A DNA stretch of 24,461 nt from JBQTIP01 sp052388025 (GTDB lineage Bacteria; Actinomycetota; UBA4738; HRBIN12), in assembly GCA_052388025.1 (NCBI GenBank), contig JBQTIP010000270.1:1-24461 (forward strand). The letters are read 5' to 3'. A program made the position numbers and the translations under genes. How positions within the stretch are numbered: the first letter of the stretch is position 1; each line of letters opens with the position of its first letter. Below the pieces are notes generated by a model that ran no database searches, had not been told where the DNA came from, and saw only the letters and a list, made by a program, of their open reading frames with translations. This document shows, in pieces, positions 1 to 7,540 of the stretch.

Positions 1-98
1 ACGTCGTATCCGTCGATGCGGAAGTTGACCTGGATCAGCCGGACGATCACGGGGTCGTCGTCGACGATCAGGACCCGAGGTCTCGCCTCTTCGTCCAA
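1..98 (-). CDS. Response regulator receiver domain (N-terminal part, cut by window edge)
   Basis: Only the first 32 codons or so are inside the window; the gene continues to the left. The minus-strand reading contains RVLIVDDDPVIVRLIQ, the first beta strand and acidic pocket of a CheY-like receiver domain, so this is a two-component response regulator that takes a phosphoryl group from a histidine kinase. The phospho-accepting Asp and any output domain lie outside. I place the start at TTG 98 because a TATGCT -10 box sits 9 nt upstream (108-113) and receivers usually begin a few residues before VLIVDD. An in-frame ATG at 140 would add 14 residues. The gene is divergent from tRNA-Arg. The family is clear; the start and output type are not. 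Confidence 0.8.
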   Translation of the reverse strand, partial: MDEEARPRVLIVDDDPVIVRLIQVNFRIDGYD

Positions 99-107
99 GT
101 CCCACGC

Positions 108-113
108 AGCATA
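108..113 (-). promoter_or_regulatory. -10 box TATGCT for the response regulator
   Basis: TATGCT on the minus strand, 9 nt before the TTG proposed as the start. The same hexamer precedes the toxin-antitoxin genes and pyrE. Inferred from its position; no -35 recognised. Confidence 0.4.
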
Positions 114-168
114 GAGCCGGGATGCACTGGAGCGAACCATCCTCGATCGGCCGCGCTCGGCCCCTTGC

Positions 169-174
169 TAGACT
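169..174 (+). promoter_or_regulatory. -10 box TAGACT for tRNA-Arg
   Basis: TAGACT ends 9 nt before the first base of the mature tRNA, so a transcript would start about 1-3 nt upstream of it. No good -35 match is visible. The promoter probably also serves pdxH, which lies immediately after the tRNA. Confidence 0.5.
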
Positions 175-183
175 TCCCCGAAC

Positions 184-255
<72 letters not shown>

Positions 256-258
256 CTG

Positions 259-885
259 GTGGTGAGCGACGAGCCGTATGCGCGTACCCTGACACGGCGC
301 GACCTCGACCCCGACCCGTTCGCGCAGTTCCGGACGTGGCTGGAGGCGGCTGAAGCCGCAGGGGTGCGCATGCCGAACGCCATGACCCTCGCGACCGCCT
401 CGCCGGACGGACGGCCGTCGGCACGGAGCGTGCTGCTCAGAGGACTCGACGAGCGTGGCTTCGTCTTCTTCACGAACTACGAGAGCCGCAAGGGTAGGCA
501 GCTCTCGGAGAATCCGCATGCCGCCCTCGTGTTCCTCTGGAAGGACCTGGAACGCCAGGTCTGCGTGACCGGCGCGGTCGAGCGGACCTCGCGCGAGGAG
601 TCGGAGGAGTACTTCCGGACCCGGCCGCGCGACGCTCGTCTCGGGGCCTGGGCGTCGCGCCAGAGCGCCGTCATCGGATCGCGGGCCGAGCTCGATACCC
701 GGTTCGAGGAGCTCGCCCGCCGCAACCCGGGCGAGAACATCCCGCTGCCGCCGTTCTGGGGTGGCTTCCGGCTGTTCCCGGACACCATCGAGTTCTGGCA
801 GGGACGCCCGCACCGGCTTCACGATCGGTTCCGCTACTCGCGGCAGCCGGAGGAAGGCTGGCTCATAGAGCGACTGTCCCCGTAG
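259..885 (+). CDS. pdxH: Pyridoxamine/pyridoxine 5'-phosphate oxidase PdxH
   Basis: A cytosolic FMN enzyme that oxidises pyridoxamine or pyridoxine 5'-phosphate to pyridoxal 5'-phosphate with O2, the last step of vitamin B6 synthesis and salvage. The 208-residue product has the expected length (E. coli 218) and aligns from end to end. The FMN-binding region reads RSVLLRGLDERGFVFFTNY then SRKG (around residues 54-77), followed by RPRDARLGAWASRQS. The C-terminal dimerisation domain has WGGFRLFPDTIEFWQGRPHR and LHDRF from about residue 167. Two tandem GTG codons (259 and 262) are possible starts. The gene begins 3 nt after tRNA-Arg, so the two are probably cotranscribed. Confidence 0.96.
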   Translation: MVSDEPYARTLTRRDLDPDPFAQFRTWLEAAEAAGVRMPNAMTLATASPDGRPSARSVLLRGLDERGFVFFTNYESRKGRQLSENPHAALVFLWKDLERQVCVTGAVERTSREESEEYFRTRPRDARLGAWASRQSAVIGSRAELDTRFEELARRNPGENIPLPPFWGGFRLFPDTIEFWQGRPHRLHDRFRYSRQPEEGWLIERLSP

Positions 886-891
886 CCGGGT

Positions 892-897
892 TATCGT
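892..897 (+). promoter_or_regulatory. -10 box TATCGT for the M20 peptidase
   Basis: TATCGT followed by 8 nt and then ATG 906, with no Shine-Dalgarno in the 20-nt gap after pdxH. This fits a leaderless transcript. Confidence 0.45.
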
Positions 898-905
898 TCG
901 CACCC

Positions 906-2246
906 ATGAACGCGGGCGAGCTAGGGACCGCGATCGCCGGGCTCATGCCCGGCGCGAGGGCAGACCTGGAGCGGCTGGTACGCATCCCGTCCATCGCGTT
1001 CCCCGGCTACGACCCGTCGACCGTACGGGCCTCCGCTGAAGCGACGGCCGAGATCCTGACCGCGGCCGGACTGAGGGAGGTGCGCCTGATCGAGATTCCG
1101 GACGGGCACCCAGCCGTGTACGCTGCCACGCCGGCGCCCTCGGTCGCCCCCACGGTGCTGTTGTACGCGCACCACGACGTGCAGCCGGAAGGGCCGCTGG
1201 ACGAGTGGGACTCGCCGCCGTTCGAGCCCGTCGAGCGCGAGGGGCGCCTGTACGGTCGCGGAACGTCCGACGACAAGTGCGGGATCGTCATGCACTCCGC
1301 GGCGGTGCGAGCCTTCGACGGCGCCCCGCCCGTGGGCGTGAGGGTGATCGTGGAGGGCGAGGAGGAATCGACGACCGAGCACCTCCCGTTCCTGATCGAG
1401 GGGCATAGCGATCTGCTGGCCGCCGACGTTGTCGTAGTCGCCGACTCGGGGAACTGGCGGCGCGGGGAGCCGACTCTGACCACGACGCTTCGGGGGATCG
1501 TAGACGCGGTGGTGCAGGTCCGTGTGCTGGACAAAGCGGTGCACAGCGGGAGCTACGGCGGCCCGATACCGGACGCGCTGACAGCGCTCGCGAGGCTTTT
1601 GTCCTCGCTCCACGACGACGCCGGCAACGTGGCGATCCCCGGACTGAAGCGCGCGCCGTGGAGCGGCATCGAGACGTCCGAGGAGGCATTCCTCGAGGAG
1701 GCGGGCGTCCGTCCGGGTGTTCGCTTCATCGGCGACGGCACCGTTGGGGAACGGCTATGGAGCGGACCGGCCGTGAGCGTCCTCGGGATCGACGCTCCTC
1801 GCGTCGCGGAGGCTTCCAACCAGCTCGTGCCGGTCGCGCGAGCGAAGGTCAGCCTGCGCGTGGCGCCCGGCGACGACGCCGAGGCCGCGCTGGTGGCGCT
1901 GGGCCGGCACCTCGAGGCCGCAGCCCCCTGGGGGGTGGAGACGACGGTGGAGCTGGGAAAGGCGGGCCAGGGCTTCGAGGTCGACACCGGCCACCAGGCC
2001 TACGGCGTCGCGCGCCGGGCAATGGCCGACGCCTGGGGTCGCCCGGTCGTGGACATGGGGAGCGGCGGCTCGATCCCGCTCGTTCCGCTGCTCGCCCGGG
2101 TCTTCCCCGACGCCGCGATCATCATGCTCGGCGCGTCGGACGAGCTGAGCGCGGCGCACTCCGTGAACGAGAGCGTGGACCTCGAGGAGCTGGAGCGCGC
2201 GTGCCTGGCCGAGGCTCTGCTGTTGTCGTACCTGGCTGCTCCCTGA
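906..2246 (+). CDS. M20 family metallopeptidase (CNDP/ArgE/DapE-like dipeptidase)
   Basis: A probable cytosolic dizinc hydrolase of amide bonds in dipeptides or N-acyl amino acids; the exact substrate cannot be read from sequence. The 446-residue product has the M20 metal-site motifs in order: YAHHDVQP (His89, Asp91), GRGTSDDK (bridging Asp near 122), EGEEES (Glu152-Glu154, including the catalytic general base), VVVADSGN (Asp180) and AAHSVNE near the C-terminus (last His ligand). Between them lies the dimerisation (lid) domain with VLDKAVHSGSYGG. The HHDVQP and EGEEES forms are closest to the carnosinase-like (CNDP) subgroup. Codon use matches the neighbours. Confidence 0.9.
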   Translation: MNAGELGTAIAGLMPGARADLERLVRIPSIAFPGYDPSTVRASAEATAEILTAAGLREVRLIEIPDGHPAVYAATPAPSVAPTVLLYAHHDVQPEGPLDEWDSPPFEPVEREGRLYGRGTSDDKCGIVMHSAAVRAFDGAPPVGVRVIVEGEEESTTEHLPFLIEGHSDLLAADVVVVADSGNWRRGEPTLTTTLRGIVDAVVQVRVLDKAVHSGSYGGPIPDALTALARLLSSLHDDAGNVAIPGLKRAPWSGIETSEEAFLEEAGVRPGVRFIGDGTVGERLWSGPAVSVLGIDAPRVAEASNQLVPVARAKVSLRVAPGDDAEAALVALGRHLEAAAPWGVETTVELGKAGQGFEVDTGHQAYGVARRAMADAWGRPVVDMGSGGSIPLVPLLARVFPDAAIIMLGASDELSAAHSVNESVDLEELERACLAEALLLSYLAAP

Positions 2247-2294
2247 TGCCCGCGGCCATCGACCGGAATTCCTGCTCCCGAGTGGAGGGCCTGC

Positions 2295-2300
2295 TACGGT
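2295..2300 (+). promoter_or_regulatory. -10 box TACGGT for bpa
   Basis: TACGGT, a 6-nt spacer, then ATG 2307. There is no Shine-Dalgarno in between, so bpa is probably leaderless. Confidence 0.45.
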
Positions 2301-2306
2301 TCAGGC

Positions 2307-2807
2307 ATGAGCGTCGAACAGCCGCCCGACGGTAGCCAGTTCGCGCAAGGACCCCAGCCCCAGGGGCAGGACCCGGCAGAAGCCGGAGGCGCGCCCCAGG
2401 AAGCGATCACCCAGCCGGCGAAGCTGTTGCGGATCGCGAGCATGGTCCGCGAGCTCCTCGACGAGACACGGCAGACCTCGCTCGACGAGCCCGGGCGGGT
2501 CCGCCTGCGCCAGATCTACGAGCGCTCGCTGGGCGAGCTCGGCGACGTGCTCTCCAACGACCTCCGCGACGAGCTGGCGTCGCTCGCCCCCCCGATGGAG
2601 GGCGTCCCGACCGAATCGGAGATCCGGGTGGCCCAGGCCCAGCTCGTCGGCTGGCTCGAGGGGCTCTTCCACGGGATCCAGGCCGCGATGTTCGCGCAGC
2701 AGGCCGCCGCCCGGCAGCAGTTCGAGGAGCTTAGGCGACGCGGCCTGCCGTCGGGCCAGCCGGAGCAGCCTCCGCCCGGGCGGGAGGGCTCGGGACCATA
2801 CCTGTAG
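2307..2807 (+). CDS. bpa: Bacterial proteasome activator Bpa/PafE
   Basis: An ATP-independent ring-forming activator that opens the gate of the 20S proteasome and promotes breakdown of unfolded proteins. The 166-residue product matches the M. tuberculosis protein along its helical core: QPAKLLRIASMVRELLDE (about 35-52), then VAQAQLVGWLEGLFHGIQAA and MFAQQAAARQQ (about 111-141). The N-terminus is a Gln/Pro-rich disordered tail. The C-terminus is GPYL, where the mycobacterial protein has the proteasome-docking GQYL, so the tail with its penultimate Tyr is intact. The proteasome genes are not in the window. The stop codon directly abuts that of the convergent potC. Confidence 0.93.
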   Translation: MSVEQPPDGSQFAQGPQPQGQDPAEAGGAPQEAITQPAKLLRIASMVRELLDETRQTSLDEPGRVRLRQIYERSLGELGDVLSNDLRDELASLAPPMEGVPTESEIRVAQAQLVGWLEGLFHGIQAAMFAQQAAARQQFEELRRRGLPSGQPEQPPPGREGSGPYL

Positions 2808-3629
2808 CTACTCCTCCGGCTTGCCCTTGGGGACAGCTGAGACAGGCTCCGCGGTCCCCCCCGCCAGCCGCTGCGCGATGTAGATGGGAATCAGCATCAC
2901 CAGCACGACGACCACTGCGACCACATTCACGATCGGTCGGTTCCGAGGTTGGCGGACGTTGTTGAAGATGAACTTCGGGATCGTGAGCTCTGTCCCTGAG
3001 GTGAAGTTCGTGACCACGATCTCGTCGAACGAAAGCGCGAACGCCAGGAGGGCACCCGCGACGACCGCCGTTCGGATCGAGGGGAAGGTCACGTGGCGGA
3101 ACGTCTGCCAACCGTCGGCTCCGAGGTCCATCGAGGCCTCCACGAGAGAGGTCGGAGTTCGGCGCAGCCGGGCAATCACGTTGTTGTAGACGACGACGAT
3201 GCAGAACGTCGCGTGCCCGATCATGATCGTCCAGAGGCTGAACGGGATGCCCAGGTTGTTGATGGCCGAGTTCAGAGCGATCGCCGTGACGATTCCCGGC
3301 AGGGCGATGGGCAGCACGAGCACGAACGAGATCGTGTTTCGGCCAAAGAACTGGAAGCGGTGGACGGCGAACGCGGCGGCGCTCCCGAGGATCAGCGCGA
3401 CGACGGTCGCGCTCAGCGCGACTTGCGTGGAGTTCACGAGCGCCTCGCGGACGAGGCCGTTCCGCCACGCCACGCCGAACCATTTCGTCGTGAGCTGCTC
3501 TATCGGCCACTTCTGACCGACGCTGTCGTTGAACGCGTAGATCACTACGATCCCGAGCGGGATGTACAGGAACAGCAGGGTGAGCACCGAGCCCACCCGG
3601 ATGAGGGTCTTCGTCGTCTTGGACTCCAC
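2808..3629 (-). CDS. potC: Spermidine/putrescine-type ABC transporter permease PotC
   Basis: The second membrane subunit of the polyamine-type importer. The 273-residue product has about six hydrophobic segments, starting with VGSVLTLLFLYIPLGIVVIY, and the cytoplasmic EAA loop EASMDLGADGWQTFRHVTFP, which docks on the ATPase. DEIVVTNFTSG near the C-terminal third is also typical of PotC. I chose GTG 3629 because it follows an AGGGGGG Shine-Dalgarno-like stretch and lies 8 nt after the potB stop; the open frame extends further upstream only as an overlap with potB. It is the last gene of potADBC and ends back to back with bpa. Confidence 0.93.
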   Translation of the reverse strand: MESKTTKTLIRVGSVLTLLFLYIPLGIVVIYAFNDSVGQKWPIEQLTTKWFGVAWRNGLVREALVNSTQVALSATVVALILGSAAAFAVHRFQFFGRNTISFVLVLPIALPGIVTAIALNSAINNLGIPFSLWTIMIGHATFCIVVVYNNVIARLRRTPTSLVEASMDLGADGWQTFRHVTFPSIRTAVVAGALLAFALSFDEIVVTNFTSGTELTIPKFIFNNVRQPRNRPIVNVVAVVVVLVMLIPIYIAQRLAGGTAEPVSAVPKGKPEE

Positions 3630-3637
3630 CCGCCCCC

Positions 3638-4531
3638 CTACAGCGCCTCGAATGCCCCGACCCGCTTCGCGAGGATCAGGTACACGGCCATCACGGCAAC
3701 CGGCGCCAGGGCGAAGGCCGCCGCGAACGGCACGTTGTTCGACACGCCAACGTTCTGGTAGATCACGTTGCCGATGAACTGGGTATTCCCAACGAGGATC
3801 GGCGTGATGTAGTCGCCGAGCGTCAGCGAGAAGGCGAAGATCGAGCCGGCCACGATGCCCGGGATGGCGAGCGGGAGCACCACCCGCCGGAAGGTCATCC
3901 ACCCCTTCGCCCCGAGGTCTGCCGACGCCTCCAGGTACGAGCCGGGAACCCGCTCGAGCGCGCCGTAGATCGGCAGCAGCGTGAACGGCAGCCACAGGTA
4001 CACGAAGGTGAGCCAGATCGCCCAGTTCGAGTTCCCGATCTGCAGCGACCCGAGCCCGGTGAGCTCGACGAGCCAGTTCAGGAAACCGCTTGGCGTCAGG
4101 ATCAGCCGCCAGGCGAAGACCCTCACGAGGTAGTTCGCCCACAGAGGCAAGACGACCGCAATCAGGATCACGTTGCGGGCCCTGGGCCTCGCGAGCCGCG
4201 CTGCGTAGTAGGCGAGCGGGAAGGCCAAGAGGATGTCGGTGATCGTCACTGCGATCGAGATGCCCACCGTGCGGATGGTGATCGTCCGGTAGACCTCGTC
4301 CCGGAACAGCGTCTCGAAGTTGGTGAACCCCCAGTCCCGGACGATCTCGGCGGTGAAGACATCGAGCCGCCAGAACGCCGAGACGAACAGGACTGCGAGC
4401 GCGCCCAGGTAGACGACAAGGAACCAGCCGATCGGGCCGCCGAGCAGCAGCCCCAGCTTCAGGCCCCGATGACGGTAGAAGAACGCCGAGAGCCGCCTGA
4501 GGGTGGACGCCTCGGTCGTCACAACCGCCAC
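3638..4531 (-). CDS. potB: Spermidine/putrescine-type ABC transporter permease PotB
   Basis: The first membrane subunit of the importer, 297 residues, close to the family norm. It has a cytoplasmic N-terminus followed by a long hydrophobic helix (GPIGWFLVVYLGALAVLFV), about five more helices, and the EAA loop EASADLGAKGWMTFRRVVLP around residues 200-220. GDYITPILVG in the C-terminal part is characteristic of PotB/PotH-type permeases. It starts 75 nt after potD, beyond a strong hairpin, and is followed 8 nt later by potC. Confidence 0.94.
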   Translation of the reverse strand: MAVVTTEASTLRRLSAFFYRHRGLKLGLLLGGPIGWFLVVYLGALAVLFVSAFWRLDVFTAEIVRDWGFTNFETLFRDEVYRTITIRTVGISIAVTITDILLAFPLAYYAARLARPRARNVILIAVVLPLWANYLVRVFAWRLILTPSGFLNWLVELTGLGSLQIGNSNWAIWLTFVYLWLPFTLLPIYGALERVPGSYLEASADLGAKGWMTFRRVVLPLAIPGIVAGSIFAFSLTLGDYITPILVGNTQFIGNVIYQNVGVSNNVPFAAAFALAPVAVMAVYLILAKRVGAFEAL

Positions 4532-4567
4532 GGTGGCCTCCGGATCACGCTCACATCGAACGATGGA

Positions 4568-4599
4568 GGACCCGGGGGCCCGACCGGGCCCCCGGGTCC
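4568..4599 (-). repeat. 14-bp perfect hairpin between potD and potB
   Basis: GGACCCGGGGGCCC (4568-4581) pairs with GGGCCCCCGGGTCC (4586-4599) around a 4-nt loop. It begins 7 nt after the potD stop in the direction of transcription. The sequence after it on the minus strand is not U-rich, so it is not a textbook intrinsic terminator. It may protect the 3' end of a potAD message or reduce read-through, so that binding protein exceeds permease. Confidence 0.75.
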
Positions 4600-4606
4600 G
4601 GTGTTC

Positions 4607-5839
4607 CTACGCCCCCCGGATCTCCGTCCACGCTTGCTGCCAGACGGAATAGTCCGTGCAAACGGCGCCACGGTCGTCCCCGCATACGGCCGCCGGAGTC
4701 TTCCACAGGTATAGGGAGTTCAAGAACTCCTCGTTCCCGCAGAATCCGTACTCGACGGTGTTGACGAGGTCCGTGCCGCCCTCGCCGAGCCCCTCGGCGA
4801 TCAGCGCGCACGACGCCGTGTTGCTGCCGGCGGCGCCGTACCAGATGGCGACCTCCGCCTGAACGTCGGGCGTGAGCGTCCACTCCATCCACTTCAGCAT
4901 GCAGTTCGGGTGCGGCGCGTTGGCCGAGATCATCCACGTGTCCGCCCAGCCGGTCACGCCCTCCGACGGAATGACCGCAGCCGCCGGCGCGTCCTTCGCA
5001 TAGGTCAGGTTGATCGGCCACGCGGTCCCAGCGACCATGGAGCCGTCGAGGAAGCCGTCGATCTCGTCCGTGTAGAGCGCCCAGTACTTGCTGATCAGCG
5101 CCCCCTGCCCCTTCAGGAGCTCCACCGCCGCATCGAGCTGCTCTTGGGTGAGCTCGTACGGATCGGTGATCCCCAGGTCCGGGTTGTGCGCCTTCAGATA
5201 CACCGCCGCGTCGGCGATGAAGATCGGCGAGTCGTAGGCCGTGACCTGGCCGGCGTACGGCGAGGTCGGCTCGAACGTGATGTCCCAGCTCGTCGGGGCG
5301 GGCGAAACGACCTCCGTGTTGTACATCAGGAAGTTCGGCCCATACATGTACGGCACGCCGTAGACGTTGCCATCGACGATGTAGTGCGAGGTGTTGGTCC
5401 CGCCGTCGGGGTTGAGCGGCGCGATGACGTTCGCGAAGTCCGGGAACAGTGCCGGATCCACGGCTCCGACGTCGCCACCGGCTATCAGCCGGTTGGTGGC
5501 GTCACCGGAAGCCGACACACCGTCGTACACGGAGCCGCCGCCCTGGCGCATGAGCGTCACCATCTCATCCGAGCTGTCGGCGTACTTGACCGTGACATCG
5601 CAGCCCGTGTCGGCCTCGAACGGCGTCACCCAATCGTAGGCCGGGTCCACCGAGCCGTCCTCCGTGTAGCCGTTCCAAGCGATCAGGCTGAGCTCGCCCT
5701 CGGTCTCCCCGATGGTGTCGTAGACGACCGGCGGCTCGATCCCGCCGCCGCCCCCGCCGCCCCCGCCGTCGTCGCCGCATGCCGCGGCCACGAGGGCAAC
5801 GACCCCCAGGACGGAGATCACCCACTTGAACCTCTTCAT
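4607..5839 (-). CDS. potD: Polyamine-type ABC transporter substrate-binding lipoprotein PotD
   Basis: An extracytoplasmic solute-binding protein anchored as a lipoprotein, delivering a polyamine-like solute to PotBC. The 410-residue product starts MKRFKWVISVLG and has a lipobox VAAAC with the lipidated Cys at 21. A flexible linker with nine consecutive glycines follows. The mature part has the PotD/PotF fold signatures, LIAWNGYTEDG, a binding-lobe region VYGVPYMYGPNFLMYNTEVV and AWPINLTYAKDAP. ATG 5839 has a strong GGAGGGG Shine-Dalgarno and its ATGA overlaps the potA stop by 4 bp, indicating translational coupling. Family is certain; the ligand (spermidine, putrescine or a related cation) is inferred from the operon. 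Confidence 0.92.
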   Translation of the reverse strand: MKRFKWVISVLGVVALVAAACGDDGGGGGGGGGIEPPVVYDTIGETEGELSLIAWNGYTEDGSVDPAYDWVTPFEADTGCDVTVKYADSSDEMVTLMRQGGGSVYDGVSASGDATNRLIAGGDVGAVDPALFPDFANVIAPLNPDGGTNTSHYIVDGNVYGVPYMYGPNFLMYNTEVVSPAPTSWDITFEPTSPYAGQVTAYDSPIFIADAAVYLKAHNPDLGITDPYELTQEQLDAAVELLKGQGALISKYWALYTDEIDGFLDGSMVAGTAWPINLTYAKDAPAAAVIPSEGVTGWADTWMISANAPHPNCMLKWMEWTLTPDVQAEVAIWYGAAGSNTASCALIAEGLGEGGTDLVNTVEYGFCGNEEFLNSLYLWKTPAAVCGDDRGAVCTDYSVWQQAWTEIRGA

Positions 5840-6960
5840 GCCTTCCCCTCCTCCGGGCCGCGCGGCCCATCTCCCTCCGTTGCCTGCTCCACGGGGCGGT
5901 TGTGCTGGCGATCCCACACCAACCGCACCGCTCGACCACGAACTTCCAGCGCCTCCATCGAGGACGTCGAGAGGTTCTGCTGGACGACCACGAGCTCCCC
6001 CCCCGCGTCGAGCGAGACGATGTAGCGGGTCAACGCGCCCAGGTATACCACCTCGCTCACGTGGCCGGTTGCCGTGCACTCGCCGTCGCCGACCTCGCGA
6101 TCCATCTCCGCGAGGTGAATCTTCTCGGGGCGGATCGTGAAGGCATCGGGGGAGCTCGTGACGGCACGCGCCGGCTCGCCCGAGAGCACGTTCGAGATTC
6201 CAACGAATCCGGCCACAAAGCCGGTCGCCGGGCGCTCGTAGACCTCCGCCGGTGTGCCGACCTGCTCAACCTTCCCGGCGCTGAACACGGCCAGCCGGTC
6301 GCTCATCGTGAGGGCTTCCTCCTGATCGTGCGTTACGTAGATGAACGTGAGGCCCACGCGCTCCTGGATCGCCTGCAGCTCGATCTGCATCTCCTGGCGG
6401 AGCTTCAGGTCGAGCGCCCCGAGCGGCTCATCGAGCAGAAGCACCTTCGGCTGGTTCACGAGCGCCCTCGCGAGCGCGACGCGCTGCCGCTGGCCGCCCG
6501 AAAGGGCCGCGGGCCTCCGCCGCTCAAACCCTTCGAGGCGCACCATCCGAAGAGCCTCCTCGACCCGCTCGCGCCGTTCCTCCTTCGACACCTTCTTCAC
6601 CTTGAGGCCGTACTCGACGTTCTCCTCGACCGTCATGTGGGGGAACAACGCGTAGTCCTGGAACACGGTGTTCACGTCGCGCTCGTAGGGCGCCAGGGAA
6701 GTGACGTCCTGGCCGTCCAGCAGGATCCGGCCTTCGGTCGGAGCCTCGAACCCGGCGATCATCCGCAGGCAGGTGGTCTTCCCCGATCCCGATGGCCCGA
6801 GCATCGAGAAGAACTCGCCCTCGTTGACCTCGAGGTCGACGCCGGCCACAGCCACCACGTCGCCGAAGCGCTTATGCACCCCCTCGAAGCGGACGGCGGC
6901 CGTAGCTCGCTCCGGGGCGCGGACGTTGTCCACCTGCATCGCCGGTTTCGCCAAGGGCAC
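5836..6960 (-). CDS. potA: Spermidine/putrescine-type ABC transporter ATP-binding protein PotA
   Basis: The cytoplasmic ATPase that powers the importer. The 374-residue product carries Walker A GPSGSGKTT (55-63), Q-loop VFQDYALFPH (about 99-108), signature LSGGQ (153-157), Walker B VLLLDE (173-178) and the switch His in VTHDQ (211). It is followed by a C-terminal TOBE-type regulatory domain, which begins around FVGISNVLSG. GTG 6960 is taken as the start because a CAGATT -10-like box lies 6 nt upstream; ATG 6939 is an alternative seven codons later. First gene of the minus-strand potADBC operon. Confidence 0.95.
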   Translation of the reverse strand: MPLAKPAMQVDNVRAPERATAAVRFEGVHKRFGDVVAVAGVDLEVNEGEFFSMLGPSGSGKTTCLRMIAGFEAPTEGRILLDGQDVTSLAPYERDVNTVFQDYALFPHMTVEENVEYGLKVKKVSKEERRERVEEALRMVRLEGFERRRPAALSGGQRQRVALARALVNQPKVLLLDEPLGALDLKLRQEMQIELQAIQERVGLTFIYVTHDQEEALTMSDRLAVFSAGKVEQVGTPAEVYERPATGFVAGFVGISNVLSGEPARAVTSSPDAFTIRPEKIHLAEMDREVGDGECTATGHVSEVVYLGALTRYIVSLDAGGELVVVQQNLSTSSMEALEVRGRAVRLVWDRQHNRPVEQATEGDGPRGPEEGKA

Positions 6961-7222
6961 GCTCCGAATCTGACCGAACTTGCGTCATCTTGAACGGGAA
7001 CGCCCGGCGGGGCAAGACAGGTGAAGGCGATGCAGCGCTCGGCTCGGCCTCGGGTGGTGGCTCGCCCTGGCCCGAGATTCGCATCCCGGACTCGCGGTCA
7101 CACCGTGCATCGCGATCCGCGCGATCTCGGACTGACCGATGAGATCTCGGGCCGGCCGGTCGGGCACCGCGATCTCGAGGATATCTGCGCCAACCCGGGC
7201 CGGCTCGCTCTCGCTCAGATCT
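6961..7222. other. 262-bp region between potA and the toxin gene
   Basis: Holds the presumed potA promoter at its left end. The rest shows no reading frame I can assign. It is not AT-rich, and I see no terminator-like hairpin with a U-tract. A short minus-strand frame resembling coding sequence (RVGADILEIAVP) has no start codon context and was not called. Confidence 0.4.
6967..6972 (-). promoter_or_regulatory. -10-like box CAGATT for the potADBC operon
   Basis: CAGATT on the minus strand, 6 nt before GTG 6960, with a weak TTCAAG about 16 nt further upstream. It fits the leaderless layout seen elsewhere in this window but departs from TANNNT at its first base. Confidence 0.35.
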
Positions 7223-7540
7223 TCAGCAGTCCACTGCCGCGGTCAGTGCATCGCAGGGCTCCCGCCGCCGCTCTTTCGAGAGCGCTCCCAGCCGCCTCAC
7301 GAGCATCGCCTTCGGGAACGAGAGCAGGTTGTCCATGGAGGCGACGCACTCGACGGTGAGGCCATCGGACGGGCCGAGCGGCACCTCGGTCGGAATCGCT
7401 CGAACCGTGCGGGTGACGGGAGCCACCAACAGGGTCCGGAGCACGGGGATCACCTCGTCTCTCGTCATCACGAGGTAGGGACGCCCCTTCGCGTCCGGCG
7501 CCTCCCCCCACCAGATCTCGCCCCGCGCCGGCTGGCTCAC
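7223..7540 (-). CDS. MazF/PemK-family endoribonuclease toxin
   Basis: Toxin of a type II toxin-antitoxin pair, expected to cleave RNA at short motifs when freed from its antitoxin. The 105-residue product has the MazF beta-barrel hallmarks: RGEIWWGEAPDAKGRPYLVM at the N-terminus, VAPVTRTVR (the basic/threonine active-site strand, about residues 39-47) and a C-terminal LLSFPKAMLVRRLGALS. I chose GTG 7540, which overlaps the antitoxin stop as GTGA and lies about 6 nt after GAGGAG; TTG 7543 is the alternative. The cleavage specificity cannot be read from sequence. Confidence 0.88.
   Translation of the reverse strand: MSQPARGEIWWGEAPDAKGRPYLVMTRDEVIPVLRTLLVAPVTRTVRAIPTEVPLGPSDGLTVECVASMDNLLSFPKAMLVRRLGALSKERRREPCDALTAAVDC

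Noticed and set aside
2772..2783. Palindrome CCGCCCGGGCGG near the end of bpa, as a possible terminator.
   Set aside because: No loop and no T-tract, and it lies within conserved coding sequence, so it is probably compositional.
6968..6992. GAACTTG/CTTGAAC sequence upstream of potA as an operator.
   Set aside because: The arms are mirror images, not inverted complements, so they would not form a twofold protein site.
7013..7210. Minus-strand frame with RVGADILEIAVP, vaguely like tryptophan synthase alpha (GADILEIGVP).
   Set aside because: Only a few residues match, the following conserved DPxADGP stretch is missing and no start codon or ribosome binding site is present. Likely a GC-rich open frame.
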